Positions 52,587-63,675 of a stretch of 64,000 nucleotides of DNA are shown here, piece by piece (position 1 is the stretch's first letter; every line of letters begins with the position of its first letter). The position numbers and the translations under genes were made by a program. The stretch comes from Lepidodermella squamata (Eukaryota > Gastrotricha), in NCBI GenBank assembly GCA_047495785.1, contig JBLDXI010000006.1:186001-250000 (forward strand), given 5' to 3'. The notes under the pieces are model-generated. The model saw nothing but the letters and a program-made list of their open reading frames with translations. It did not search any database and was not told where the DNA came from.

Positions 52587-54789
52587 ATGGATGACATTCC
52601 GATTGCCAGGGTTCCGGTTGGTAGAAACATGGATGGAACTCCTGCGCTTATTCGAGGGGTCGCAGCAGTCATGAAAGCTGGGCGCCGCAGACCACTACGC
52701 AAAAATTTTTGGGAGCTAAGTAGGCAACAAAAACTGGCACGCTTGCGAATGGCTATTGAAGACTATTTGGCCAAGTTCAAAGATTCACCCTCTTTTCGCC
52801 ATTTTATTGGCGGAGCGGAAGTGGAGCAAATGGAAATGCAAGTTAAAATGAAAGATCTCAATTCTGTTTCAGTGTCAGATCCACCTGCGGAAAAAGCTAG
52901 CTTAAAAAAAGCTAACACTTGCGGCGAGTAAGTTTTTGATATCACCGATACTTATTCTCTAACTAGCAGTCTACAATAAAAGAGTCGCTGATATTCAAGC
53001 TGAAAAAATAGTTCCGTCTCGATCTGCATACCCTATCGCGAAAAAATTGGGGCACAGATACATCTCACGGCGAGGTTTATCAAAGGCGCGGAAATTACTT
53101 TCTACCGGAATGAAAATAAGCGGAGTCAACTTGGGTATTAATTTTCAGAATTAATTGAAAATAACTTTCAAATTTAAATCAAAATGTTATTAGGCGAGTC
53201 AGAGACTGGTGTATACATTGCATTGGCTGAATACTTGGAGAAATGGGTTGCAACCGGTCATTTGCGCAAAGACAGAATCAACGAGATAAGATTTCAAATT
53301 GATGGTACAACGCGCAGAACATCTGTCGGCGAACCTTTAGTTCAAGCGACTATTTGCTTTGTTGCCAAGAAAAGAAAACCTGGCCTCGACGAAGAGTTCC
53401 AATTGGTTATTTACGAGGGTAAAGAATCCTACGAGTCGGTAAGACATTACTTGACACCAATTATTGATGAACTGGTGAAATGGGCAACCGAAGGAGTTGA
53501 AGACGCCAAAGGAAACAAGTACAAAATAAAAATTATTCTTGTTTGCGATTACCCCATGCTTGTATGGATGCAAGCTTGCGGGCACCAAAGTTCTCATCAT
53601 GGATGCATTTTTTGTACCGTCGACTTCAGATTGGGCGATGGGAATGGAGAGCCTAGGCAGTTTCATTTGATAGAGCAAGAGCTATCACATTTGAATGCTC
53701 GCCAGAGAGAGGCTTTGGGTTGGCATGCACTTCTACTCCCAATGTTCAAGCTACCGAGCTCAGCATTTGAAATCGCACCTTGTACGCTACATCTTGAAAC
53801 TTGTATCACTGGATCGGCGTTAGAGGCGGTAAGAAAATGCATTTAATGCTAGCAGTAATTGATTTAATAATGCTAGATGCTGACTAAATTCAAGCGAGAG
53901 CACTTGACAAGTGCATATCGCAACATCGCGATCATCCTTGAAAGAAGTTCGAAAAAACTGACAGTTCAACCATCAACGACAAATCCACAGAAAGTCAGCA
54001 TAACTCGAGCGAACCATTACGCAACGACTAATGTCAGTAACTAACATAATGAGTAATATGTGATTCAACTCTAGATGAACTTTTCAGTCTCTGAAATGGC
54101 TAGCGATGACGGGGAGTTTATTTCAGTACCTGGGACCCAACTGGCACTTGGAAGTTATTCAGGGGCTTTATGGCCGGGATGTTGCTTTCTACAAGCGATG
54201 GCTTCTTGATAACCATCGCATACGGGTAAGAAACAATTGGACACTTGAGGAGATGCAGCTAAAAGCCATAGAGAAAGGTTTGGAAAGGGAGGTGAGTAGA
54301 CTTGAGAAGATTTCAGACAGCGTCATCCTCCTAATTTCAAAAAACTTTCTAGAAAATTCAAGAGCTGCACAACTACATCTTAAACTGTGATGAGCTGCTC
54401 AGGTCTTGCAAACGCGTTTTCGAGCGCATTGATGGAATGGATTTGCGGGGAGACCCGGAGGAGGATTTTGTTGGATTCGAGAATTCATTTCGGCAAGTTG
54501 TCGGAAATCTCACGACATATGCTCACAGTAAAGAATATTGCTTTGGAACAAAATATAGCTTATGTTATGAATTATTTCAGTTACTGCGCACCACGTTTTG
54601 CCACTGTTAAGAAGAGGCATTAATTTGCGGTTGTTGTCAGCGGAATCGATTGAAATTCGACAGAAGCATTTAAAAAGAATGCTGTCTATGACCTGTCCCG
54701 CTCTTAAAGACTCTATCCCCCGCCAGCTAATGAAACTTTTCGTGATGAGAACGAACCAATATTGGCGAAAAAAACTAGCTGGACGATGA
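52587..54789 (+). CDS. RAG1-core/Transib-like DDE transposase-related protein, 623 aa
   Basis: Seven exons: 52587-52927, 52983-53134, 53194-53828, 53877-54032, 54088-54291, 54353-54527 and 54581-54789. Introns are 48-61 nt and the frame is intact throughout. The acidic residues expected of a DDE enzyme are Asp201 (FQIDGTTRR), Asp283 (LVCDYPML) and Glu579 (SAESIEI). Zinc ligands follow the RAG1 pattern: Cys302/Cys305 (GCIFC) lie 19 and 22 residues after Asp283, His554/His559 are five apart, and Glu579 is 20 after His559. Mouse RAG1 has D708-C727-C730, H937-H942 and E962, i.e. the same spacings. YEGKESYESVRHYLTPIID resembles the RAG1 segment before D708. The N-terminus (MDDIPIARVPVGRNMDG) has no recognised domain. 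No terminal inverted repeats were seen around it, so it may be a domesticated gene or an element with eroded ends. Confidence 0.8.
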
Positions 54790-55038
54790 AACAAAAGCAA
54801 AAGAACCAAATAATGTTCCTAACCACTGAGCGCGAAAGATCAAATAAAGTTGAGACTTGTGATAAGATTTCCTTAACCGGTGTTTTAAAGTGACCGAAAG
54901 GCATGCGGAATTCGTGTGTTCATGATGGAATGTGAAATAAACAATGAAACGTGCTGACAAGCCGTATGTCACAACTGGCGCGAACAACTTCCAGGAACGT
55001 GAGGCAGCTGACGCAGGAAAACAATACAGCGGATTCAA

Positions 55039-57178
55039 TCAGCGCGCTCGCGCACTATTTTGACGCAAAATCATTGATAATATAAAATTATGAATTAATA
55101 CAGAAAACACGCTATTGATGTAAAAATTATTTTTGAGACATTTTGAATTTTCGCGCTCCATATTACGGTCCTGAGCCAACCAATCAGAATCCTCGACAAA
55201 ATTGAACTTACAGCTGGTTCTACAATCATGGAATGGATGATGAGCAGCCATTACATGGGATGTAGTAGATTCAGTCGTAGTAACAGCCTGAACGATGGCT
55301 TCTTCTTCGTCCCCAACCGAGTCATCGATTTCCGCAGCTGCTGAATTGTAGTCGAACGCCGAGAAATTATAAATTGATTGTGATCTATATTTTGGCTCTG
55401 CGGCATCCAAGGCGATCAAATAGGCAGACATATCAGCTTCGTCAGCTCCTTTTATCAGTAATAGTTCAACCATGTCTTGTCTCGAAAGCTGCCTGGCTAA
55501 TGTAAGAGCTGTTTGACCGCCTTTAGAGCGAAATCCTAAATCAGCCCCATTTTCGATTAGCAATTTGACCATTTCAATGCTCCCTGATTCAACGGCCTCC
55601 ATCAGAACCGAGTATCCGCGGTGAGAAGTCGAGCTGACATTAGCCTTATGACGGAGCAAGAGCTTCGTAAAATTGAGGTTGCCGTTCTTCAGAGCTGTAA
55701 CAAATGCCGAATCGCCCCACTCCGGTTTGAAGTTGACCTCAAGCTCGCTAAAATTGTCATCTGCAACAATCTCATTTACGAAGTCGTCGTCGTTATTCTC
55801 AATAGCCATAACCAAAACGGCGCGATGGCTCCTGTAATCTAATTTTTCTCCTTTAGCTTTTCTGACCAGCAGTTTTATCATGTTGTAATCATTTATGTTC
55901 AAAGCTAGGGCCATCGCACCTCCATAACCTGTGTAGGCCCCAAGTTCCCCAAGAAGTTCAACAATGTCGAAATTGCCATTTTCGACAGCGGCAGCTAACA
56001 GGTATTCTCCAGACTTGGCATTCACCTTCGCGCCATTTTCTACAAGTTTCCGGATAGAATCTGTGTCGTTTCTGTTTACTGCTTCAAACAGGTCCAGGTT
56101 GAGGTAGGTTTTATTTCCCACTCGATCGATCAGAAATTCGATCATCTCGACGTATGGATCCTTCTGTGACTTGGCGATCCCAAGAATACTCCGACCAAGG
56201 TTGTCTACAATGTTGGTTTTAGCTCCATTTTCGAGGAGAAATCGCAAGATCTCGAAATGTTTCTGCACAACAGCTATCATCGCAGCCGTTCGGCCATTTT
56301 CATCTCTATCATCAATATCCGCCCCACTCTTGACTATAAGCTTGACCATCTCTAGATTTCCGTTGCAAACAGCGGCCTTTAGCGGAAAATCGCCCTCCAG
56401 ATCGATGATATTGATATCAGCCCCATTCTCGATGAGCAGCCTAGTCGTCCTTATAGAATCAGCTTGGACAGCTTTGATCAAAGCGGACTGGTATCTCTTA
56501 TTTTTCTGGTTGATATTTGCCCCGTTTCGGAGCGGCAGTTTAACAACGTGATAGTAATCTCTGCCAGCTACATCCATTAAGAGGCTATTTTCCTCATAAC
56601 CAGGGGCTGAATTTATGTCCGCTCCTTTATCGATCAGCAACTGAAGGATTTCGGTGTAGCTTTCCAATAAACTCTCCGAATAATACATTTTCGCAACCGC
56701 AACATGTATCAGGGGCGTCTTGCCATTGTTAATTATCGATGGAAATTCGAAATTCGGGTCGAATCGGTCTTCAGTAGCATTATTTATGGCATCAATAACA
56801 TTTCGAGTCGATTCAACGCTTGTTACTTTGTTAAATTCACGGTAAATGTCATAAGTTGCCTCTGATACCTAAAAAATCAATCATTTTACTGTTAGTTGGG
56901 CTGGTTAGTGGCATTCCACTTTTTACCTCACATGGCTTGCTTGAGGGATTCCAGCGTCCTTTGACACAAGTTAAATTTAGAGGCGGTTTCCATTTGTAAC
57001 CTGGTGGGCATTCGATGGTTACAGTTGAATTTCCAAAAACTTCCGTTCCGGTAGGAAGAGTTCGATTGTTCGATAATTCGTAGAATATTTTGAATGGATC
57101 ACTCACAACGCATTTCACATTTGCACGAGCATTTAGGAGGGCTACCTCCAAAAAGAGCAGCAGCAGAAAAAACTTCAT
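55039..57178 (-). CDS. Secreted sushi-ankyrin protein, 693 aa
   Basis: Exons 56927-57178 and 55039-56868 are joined by a 58-nt intron in phase 0; the sum is in frame. Exon 1 encodes a signal peptide (MKFFLLLLFLEVALLNARA) and one sushi/CCP domain (VKCVVSDPFKIFYELSNNRT to SSKPCE, four Cys). Exon 2 starts with a helical linker (ATYDIYREFNKVTSVESTR..EDRFDPNFEF) and about twelve ankyrin repeats (KGADINSAPGYEENSLLMDV and so on). An acidic/Thr segment and a weakly hydrophobic C-terminus (FYINSVFSVLIHNFILSMIL) follow. The linker matches that after the third sushi of the gene at 33814-36544 (VYEQLWNV..GGEFDPNW), including the intron position just before it. Family membership is therefore secure, but the extracellular role is unknown. 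Confidence 0.85.
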
Positions 57179-57917
57179 GATGCCTGCTAGAAATTTGTAA
57201 TCAGAACTTCTGCAATGGAATTGCTGGTCTATTCCGGCCTCGTGATCGAAAATATTCAAATTAAGCGTCGGAATGACGACTAGACAGACGTTAACTTTGA
57301 ACTTTTCGGAAATTATGCGCTCATGTGATGAATTTTAATAGAAAATCATCCTTCAGCTTTCATCTACTGCGCTGAGCTGATATAACTGGTAATATTAAAA
57401 AAATTGAATTATGGAAGGTTCAGCAGGGTTCTTCACGGTGATTACTGCAATTTTTACCGGGTGGTATTTACCGGTTTTTACTCGGTTTTAAAATTGACTT
57501 CGATTTTTCCACCGATATCCACCACTGCTGCATCTGGAGCACAACTTATAACTTATAACTTAACAACAGACGCGCGATATAATAGTTGCGACTTCAAGTG
57601 GTCCATAGGCTTAGTATTAGCATTCGCGCATCTACAGGTATGATAAGTACGCACGAGACTGACTTAGCGAAGATGCAAAAAAGTTTGTTTTACGGCTTTT
57701 CTTTCTATTGAACAATTTAGAGGGATCGTTGTAGATCTAACGAGTGAAGCGATTCCTGCTTAATTTGCCTTTTTGCATTTTTCCGACCCTGGTATGATTG
57801 TAGTGTTTCTATCAGCAGAATTATCATGCATTCGAAGCCAAGTTTTAATTTTTCAATCGCGATCCCCAAACCAAAAAATATGATTATTAAGGTTATGATT
57901 ATGTGCGACGTGGTTGA
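57179..57917. other. Intergenic, no gene seen
   Basis: Spacer between the sushi-ankyrin gene start and the end of the protease gene. A short plus-strand frame at 57404 has no coding features. Confidence 0.45.
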
Positions 57918-59122
57918 TTAATTAGGCTTGACGACAGCCCAGGAGACGTCGGTCTCGATACCACAGATGTTCTTGCCCTTGGGGATGCGGAAGTAGCCAG
58001 CCTCACCTGGAATGATTTATCAAATAATCATATAATTCGCTTGAAAAAAGGTGAAAACATACCCCAGGAGCAGCCCCAGCTGTTGCGGACGATCCAGTAG
58101 TCACCATCCTTAGCATTGCGGCCATAGCCAACGATGACGACGGCGTGGGTGGTGTCAGTAGCCAGAACGTTGGAACCGCACATCTCCCCCTTGAAAATGC
58201 CACTCTTGTAGGCGAAAAAGTCATCACCCTTCTTAACCTTGATGCCAACGTTGACGGGGCCACCACGGAGAGCATCCTCAATCGACTTGATGCTGATATC
58301 AGGCTGACTTGGGTGCCACTTCTGTAGTTGGCCGACAGCGAGAACAGTGAAGCCCTTGGCATCAGCAGACTTGACATTGCAGCTCTGGAGAATAGCGGCG
58401 TAGGGGTAGGAAGCAGGGCCGTTGTAGCCGGTCCTCTTGGTCTGGAAATAGTCATAGACACCAACGGCGCTGCCTCCGTCGCAACCGTTGTTGTACTTTC
58501 CCAGGGAGCAGTCGACAATCTGCTGCTCAGACATGGGCACGGCCCTGGTCTGGCCGGTAGACAGGGCAAGACGGGTTTCCAGCTCGGCGATGCCACCGAA
58601 AGCGTAGCAGGAACCGCACTTCTTCTGGTTCTTGATCGGCACCATAACGCAACGCCAGTCGACAATTACGCCGTCGTACTTCTGATACGGAAGGATGGTG
58701 TTGTCCTCGTTGGTAGAAACCTGGCGGGCGTAGGCGCGAGCAGCGGGATGAACGAACTGCTCGACCGACGGGATCATCGTGGCGTTGGGAGCCTCGATCG
58801 GTTTCTTGGTAGCGAAATACGCGAACTGTTCTTCGAAACTGTCGTGGCAGTTCTCGTTCAGGCCATACTCGACGTCGTTGTCCTTCTTGTCAAACAGGTG
58901 AGCTTGGATCGCGTTCTTGATGACGTCAGCCTGGGCAGCCTTGTGCTCAGCGAGACTGTCGATATCCTTCGGCAGAGGGAACTCCTCGGCGAATTTGTCG
59001 TAGATGGGATGACAGCCTTCGAAGGGCTTGTCGGCGGTTACAGCGGATTGCGAGGCTGCATCCTCAGCGAAAACAGCGCTCAGAGAAGCAGCGGCGAATG
59101 CCACCAGAATGAAACGAGCCAT
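57918..59122 (-). CDS. Papain-family (C1A) cysteine protease precursor, 382 aa
   Basis: Exons 58063-59122 and 57918-58006 are joined by a 56-nt intron. The signal peptide is MARFILVAFAAASLSAVFA. The propeptide (about 20-145) lacks a clear ERFNIN pattern. The catalytic domain has the oxyanion Gln166 (IKNQKKCGSC), nucleophile Cys172, His326 (DTTHAVVIVGYG) and Asn347 (VRNSWGCSWG). GCDGG and C1A disulfide cysteines are present, so it should be an active cathepsin-like endopeptidase of lysosomal, gut or secreted type. Codon use is more G+C-rich than neighbouring genes, leaving long antisense open frames; this suggests high expression (inference). A truncated copy of its promoter and propeptide lies at about 59935-60125. 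Confidence 0.92.
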
Positions 59123-59934
59123 AATTTGACTTTAGTCGCGGCGAAATGAGATTTTCCGCTGCGCTACGCCGCCTTTTTATATTTGCAATTTCGGTTTCTT
59201 CGAGGGTGTGTTTGCTCACATGTTTTACGGTTTGTTTAAATCCCTGGGAGCTATCCAGAACAGAGTTTCATCTTCTCCTCGCAACGCTTCGGCGTTTATT
59301 TGATCAGATGGCAGTTTAGCAAATTCTGAGTGCTTCCCAGAGTTGAACGGACAATTTGTATCCATTTTTTATCCGACATCGCAGAAATTATTCTTCTGCC
59401 TTTACTACTCATAAAATGTGCCGAGAGTTAGCAATAAAAAACTGATGTTTTGAATGGTTCAAGAATTTGAGGAGAATATCGCTTTTTGCGAAACGTGAGC
59501 TCAGATGTTTCATCAGCACAATCTATCCCTGTAAAACAAGAAAGATGAAATGGCAAAGGGTGATTTCGGGTGCAATTTTTTGGGTACAAGACGAACGTCA
59601 CACTCACATTAAGAATTTTCAATCGTTAAGACTTTCGTCGTCCTTTGCGGGCACTTCATGGAAGCTGGTAGATTTCAGGTCTATTTGCCTTTTTCTTAGC
59701 TTTTTCATTTCAGGAAAAAAATGCGCAGTGTTGGTCGAACTACGAGTCTTTGATTCTACAAAGGTTTCCTTTGGCAAGGCCTCGGGGATGAAAGATCCAG
59801 TGCAAGGAAAATGTGGCATTAGCCCTGTCCTTGCAGCTATGTGATGATGTGACGTTTTGACGTTCACATTGTTGCCACCCTGGAATAAAAAGCCCATAAT
59901 GCTCGATTTGTTTCACTAATTTTTTTAGTTCGAG
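59123..59934. other. Upstream region of the cysteine protease
   Basis: The proximal part (59172-59250) is the presumed promoter, duplicated at about 60020-60120. No gene is supported by the short frames at 59467 and 59619. Confidence 0.45.
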
Positions 59935-60125
59935 TGCTCAGCGAGAGTGCCGATATTCTCCGGCAACTTGGAAGCCTCAGCGAATTTTTCGTAGATAGGA
60001 TGTGTCAGGGTGCGAAGAACACCGTTCTACTTTTATATTTCTGATTTCGACATCTTCGCTGGTGTGTTTGCTCGTACGTTTTCATCATACTGTTTGCTCA
60101 CGTGTTTCACGTTAGGTTCAAATCC
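59935..60125 (-). pseudogene. Truncated 5' copy of the cysteine protease gene
   Basis: About 59937-60003 matches the propeptide coding stretch at 58955-59019 (gctcagcgagagtgccgat versus gctcagcgagactgtcgat; gcgaatttttcgtagatagga versus gcgaatttgtcgtagatggg). About 60020-60120 matches the promoter at 59172-59250. The signal peptide region between them is deleted and no catalytic domain is present. At the junction, cagggtgcgaag (60007-60018) equals the hAT-type end seen at 32694, suggesting an excision or insertion scar. Confidence 0.65.
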
Positions 60126-61799
60126 GTAGGAAAAACCGTATCCAAACCGTATTCTCAGCTGCTTATTGTCACGATGCTGGCTATGTTTAAATAGTTGACG
60201 GGTAAACATGATCGGTTTCGCAAGCGTGGGCTTACAGTTTACCGGCAAAACTTCAGTCATTTCCGCTACCCTTGATGGAGCACAGATAAAGTAAACAAAA
60301 AATTGTCTTTGAGCGAAATACATATTTCTAAACACGCCGCTTAGTCTAAGGTGATCTAATCCACCATCCGCGGAACTGTATTGGACGAGATGGAAATCGC
60401 ACACTCAACTAGCCCGCCTTACAGCTCACCAGACAACGTCAATATCGATGACACCCGTAGGACAGGACGACCAGTTGCGCGACCTTCAAGATCCAACGAA
60501 CAGTTTAGTTTGAGCTGAGTTAGAAAGCGACGACTTCCCAAACATCCGTGTGGCATGCGCTGTCCACCGAGAATCAAAAGCACCCATCAACTATTCTGGC
60601 GACAATCGACGAAGTGGCAACAAGCCTCGCCACAAAGTGAAGCAGACGCCGCGGAACAAGCGAAATGAGCAACGGAGCAACACAAAGATTGCCCTGGCCT
60701 TTGGTTAGCAGCATCTACTTCCATCGACGCTTGAGACTGAATACAACCAGGTCCGAGGCTGCTTGGTCTCGTTCGGGTCACGGATATTGGGTAAGGTAAC
60801 CTAAATATGCATACAAAATTTCAACTTTTTCGGAGACCTGCCGCTTCATGGACCCGGGTCCGGGTACTGTAACCTCCGAAAGGTTCCAGCGAATAGCCAT
60901 CATCCACCTGAAAACCACATATTTATGATTAACGAGATATCCCTATTGCAATGACGCGAAATATGATTAAGCAGATTAAGGCAGGGTTTTAAAATTTGCA
61001 TTAACTTAACACACTATGAACCTAAACCTAAATTCATCTTCGATGTCGGTCTCCTTTGGTGAATAGAGTAATTCGACCATGCGACATCTCAATGCCGGAC
61101 CCTCTTAGTTTCGTGCAAGTCCCATATTATCGCGCAATCAGATGGTAGAAATAGACTTCTTCGCGAACGCGAAGTAGGAAAGTTTCGTAAATTTCAGGGA
61201 CTTCCTGAGCCATAATTTTAAACGAATTGAAGACGAAGATTTCAACGGATTACTTTCAAATTTCTCCCGTTAAAAACTAAGGGGAAACAGTTTCACACAT
61301 ACCATAGATTTTGCGCGAAGAGGCTAAGTTGCGCGTAAAACCTTTTCACATTTATTTGGTTCGCACATTAACTCCATATATTTAATAGAATGAGAATTGC
61401 AGAACCTTTATTTTGGTATGATGAAAATTGTTTTATTTGCCCTTGCACAAATTTTCTATCAATAATTTTGAGACAACCAACAGCAATCAAACAATGAAAC
61501 AAATTCAATAATCAATAATACCGTATTTGTGCCAATAGAAGCCAATAGTAGCCCAGGGTTGAGGAGTGAAGTTGGTTGGGAAACATCAAAAATGGACAAT
61601 TCACCAAAAATTATTTGTTGAAATTTCCAACATTTCGAGGTTTAAATGTTATTCGCCCGGGCTGCTGTAGAAAAAAACGGTAATAGAAAACGATCAAGGC
61701 TCGAGTATGGGGTGAACAGACTCTTGTTAGAGACAGTTGGCAGGCGACGATTTTGAGGAGGCACATTAGAGAATTTAGCGCGAACAGTGTGATCTGTCG
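60126..61799. other. Gene-free region, possibly repeat-derived
   Basis: No convincing gene, RNA or repeat was identified. Short frames such as 60587-60781 have no domain. The right end borders the retrotransposon remnant. Confidence 0.45.
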
Positions 61800-62328
61800 G
61801 TCAAATGAATAGGAAGACGCAGAGGAGCTTGACAAACACTGGAGCCTTCAGGGGCGGCGACTGGAGGAGACGAACGCTTCAGACGCAAATGCGGAAAATG
61901 CCGAACGGTATTGTCAGCATAGTGACTTTGAGTGGTGGCCAGGAAGGTGGAGATGCTTGACACGCGGCATTGCTGCTCAAGAGCAGAAATTTGGCAACGG
62001 TCTCCAGTCGGACGTGGAGAATAGCCCGAAGGCAATTGTTCTGAATTGCGTCAAAACGGCGAAGCTGAGTTTTGGTGGCAGAGGCGAGCTCAACCAAGGT
62101 CGCAATGTAGCGGACGAACGAAAGGTATTGAGCAGCGCAATCTCAAAGACAGTCCCCGACGACGCACGACCGCGAGAAACAATGACAAACCACGCCCGGG
62201 CCGTTGTTGGTCGTGGTTGCCAAGTGACGTGTTCATCGATAATGAGCCTGAGGATGCGCAACACAGTCACTTGGGGAAAAGCGGTGTTTCTCTGTTCCAC
62301 ACGAAGGATCGGAGGCTGGCAAGAGTAA
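61800..62328 (-). mobile_element. Non-LTR retrotransposon RT remnant, 3' part
   Basis: Conceptual translation of the minus strand, in shifting frames, gives segments typical of the thumb and C-terminal part of non-LTR reverse transcriptases: VLRILRLIIDEHVTWQ and ELASATKTQLRRFDAIQNNC. Frameshifts break the frame. The upstream part of the same element continues at 63676-64000 beyond an inserted transposon. Confidence 0.68.
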
Positions 62329-63675
62329 TGGTGCTTTCACAAATGCGTCCGACGAGCGTCCGACGTTTTCGGCGCCCGAAGTTTCGTAATAGCCACCCGA
62401 AGTAGCGTAATAGTTGTCCGACGTTTAGATTTTATTTCACAAACGCACGCACTCCGGCCCGCGCGCCCGAAGTTTAAACATTAGCGCGTCCGACGCGGCG
62501 CGCGCACGCACAACAAAGAACGTCGGATCGGAGGCCCCCAAAACTACCGTCCGAAGTGCGTCCGAACCGAAGTTGGTAGCGCGCACTATTATTACGCGCG
62601 CACCAATAGACATGAGTGCGCGCGCGCTCGTGCGGCCATTTGACTTCTTGACTGGCTGTAAAACACTCAAGCCGTCTTGAATTACGATGAGTCATGAAAA
62701 TGAGTTCGAAATTTACCGATTTTTCAATTTTTTTAGAGCCGCGCACGCCGAAAAACTAAGGCCGGCGAAACCGAGCTCGGCGCGGCAAGAATAAATTGAT
62801 GATATGCAAATCATGCGTCTTAATCACATAATTTTTCGATGAAATTTAGATTTTTATGATCCGCATGCATATTTTCCGGCCCGCCGGTGTTTCCTCCGCG
62901 CGCGCGCGCGCTCCTATTGGTTGGCTCGTTTTACGCAATACGTTATTGCGCAACGAATAATTGCAGCCCTCCCTCGCGCGCACGCGCAGGAAAATGTACA
63001 AGTCCGAAATTCAGGAGAATAACGGTGCGCTAGGGGTTGGATATAAGTGGTGGGTGGAATAAAAGGCGAAATTTTTGTATTTTCGCTTTTTTTCATTGGT
63101 ATTTCAAGTTGATTTTAAATTTGAGCAGAATTTGAGCAGATAAAATAGCCTAAAATAGCCTAAAATAGCCTAAAATAGCGCGCCTAAAATGGCTATTTCC
63201 AGTTTATTTTTTTTTATTTTTTATTTTTTCATAAAAAAAAGCGTGTTCTTCGAAAAAAATCCATCACATCCTTTCTCTTCAATCAACTTTTTAAATACTT
63301 ATGGCCGCTTAATGTTGCGCAAAAGGCCCCAACCAATAGGAGCGCGCGCGCGGAGGAAACACCGGCGGGCCGGAAAATGTGCGATCCGCATCGCATTTCA
63401 CGTCTCATTATTTAGTTGAATTCGGCATTTACGCTGAAATAGAAATTTTTTTGCCTGACCCCGGTACCTAGCCTGCCACTCGTGTGCACGCGCGCTCAAG
63501 TGCGTGACCTTCAGCAACTTCGGCGACTAAACAATAGAGACTTCGGGCGCCCGACCGCGCGCGCGCGCTTCCGAAGTGCCACTGATAACGCTCTCCGACG
63601 TTTCGCTTCACTCTACCGAAGTTTGCGAGTTGCTAGCCGAAGTTTTCACCGTCGGACGCATTTGTGAAAGCACCA
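62329..63675. mobile_element. PIF/Harbinger-like non-autonomous element, 1347 bp
   Basis: The ends are perfect 26-bp inverted repeats beginning TGGTGCTTTCACAAATGCG, flanked by the 3-bp direct repeat TAA (62326-62328 and 63676-63678). TAA/TWA target duplications are typical of PIF/Harbinger elements. No transposase is encoded; the interior is CG-rich with nested inverted repeats and a short tandem run of agcctaaaat near 63147-63178. It interrupts the retrotransposon remnant. Confidence 0.72.
62871..63378. repeat. Nested long inverted repeat within the element
   Basis: Left arm 62871-62924 and right arm 63329-63378 are complementary (attttccggcccgccggtgt ... cctattggttgg) apart from length variation in the central CG run. 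The roughly 400-nt interior is AT-rich. It could be an older foldback element swallowed by or forming the core of the larger one. Confidence 0.65.

Noticed and set aside
54790-55038. Possible RSS or Transib-like terminal inverted repeat downstream of the RAG1-like gene
   Set aside because: No CAC-type end with a matching inverted partner at 50759-51317 could be found by eye; a computational search would be needed.
58328-59149. 273-codon plus-strand frame antisense to the cysteine protease
   Set aside because: It is a by-product of G+C-rich third positions in the protease; it shows no domain and overlaps the catalytic coding strand completely.
63146-63190. Short tandem agcctaaaat repeat as a CRISPR-like or telomeric array
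   Set aside because: Only about four 10-nt units with no spacers, inside a transposon; it is simple-sequence expansion.
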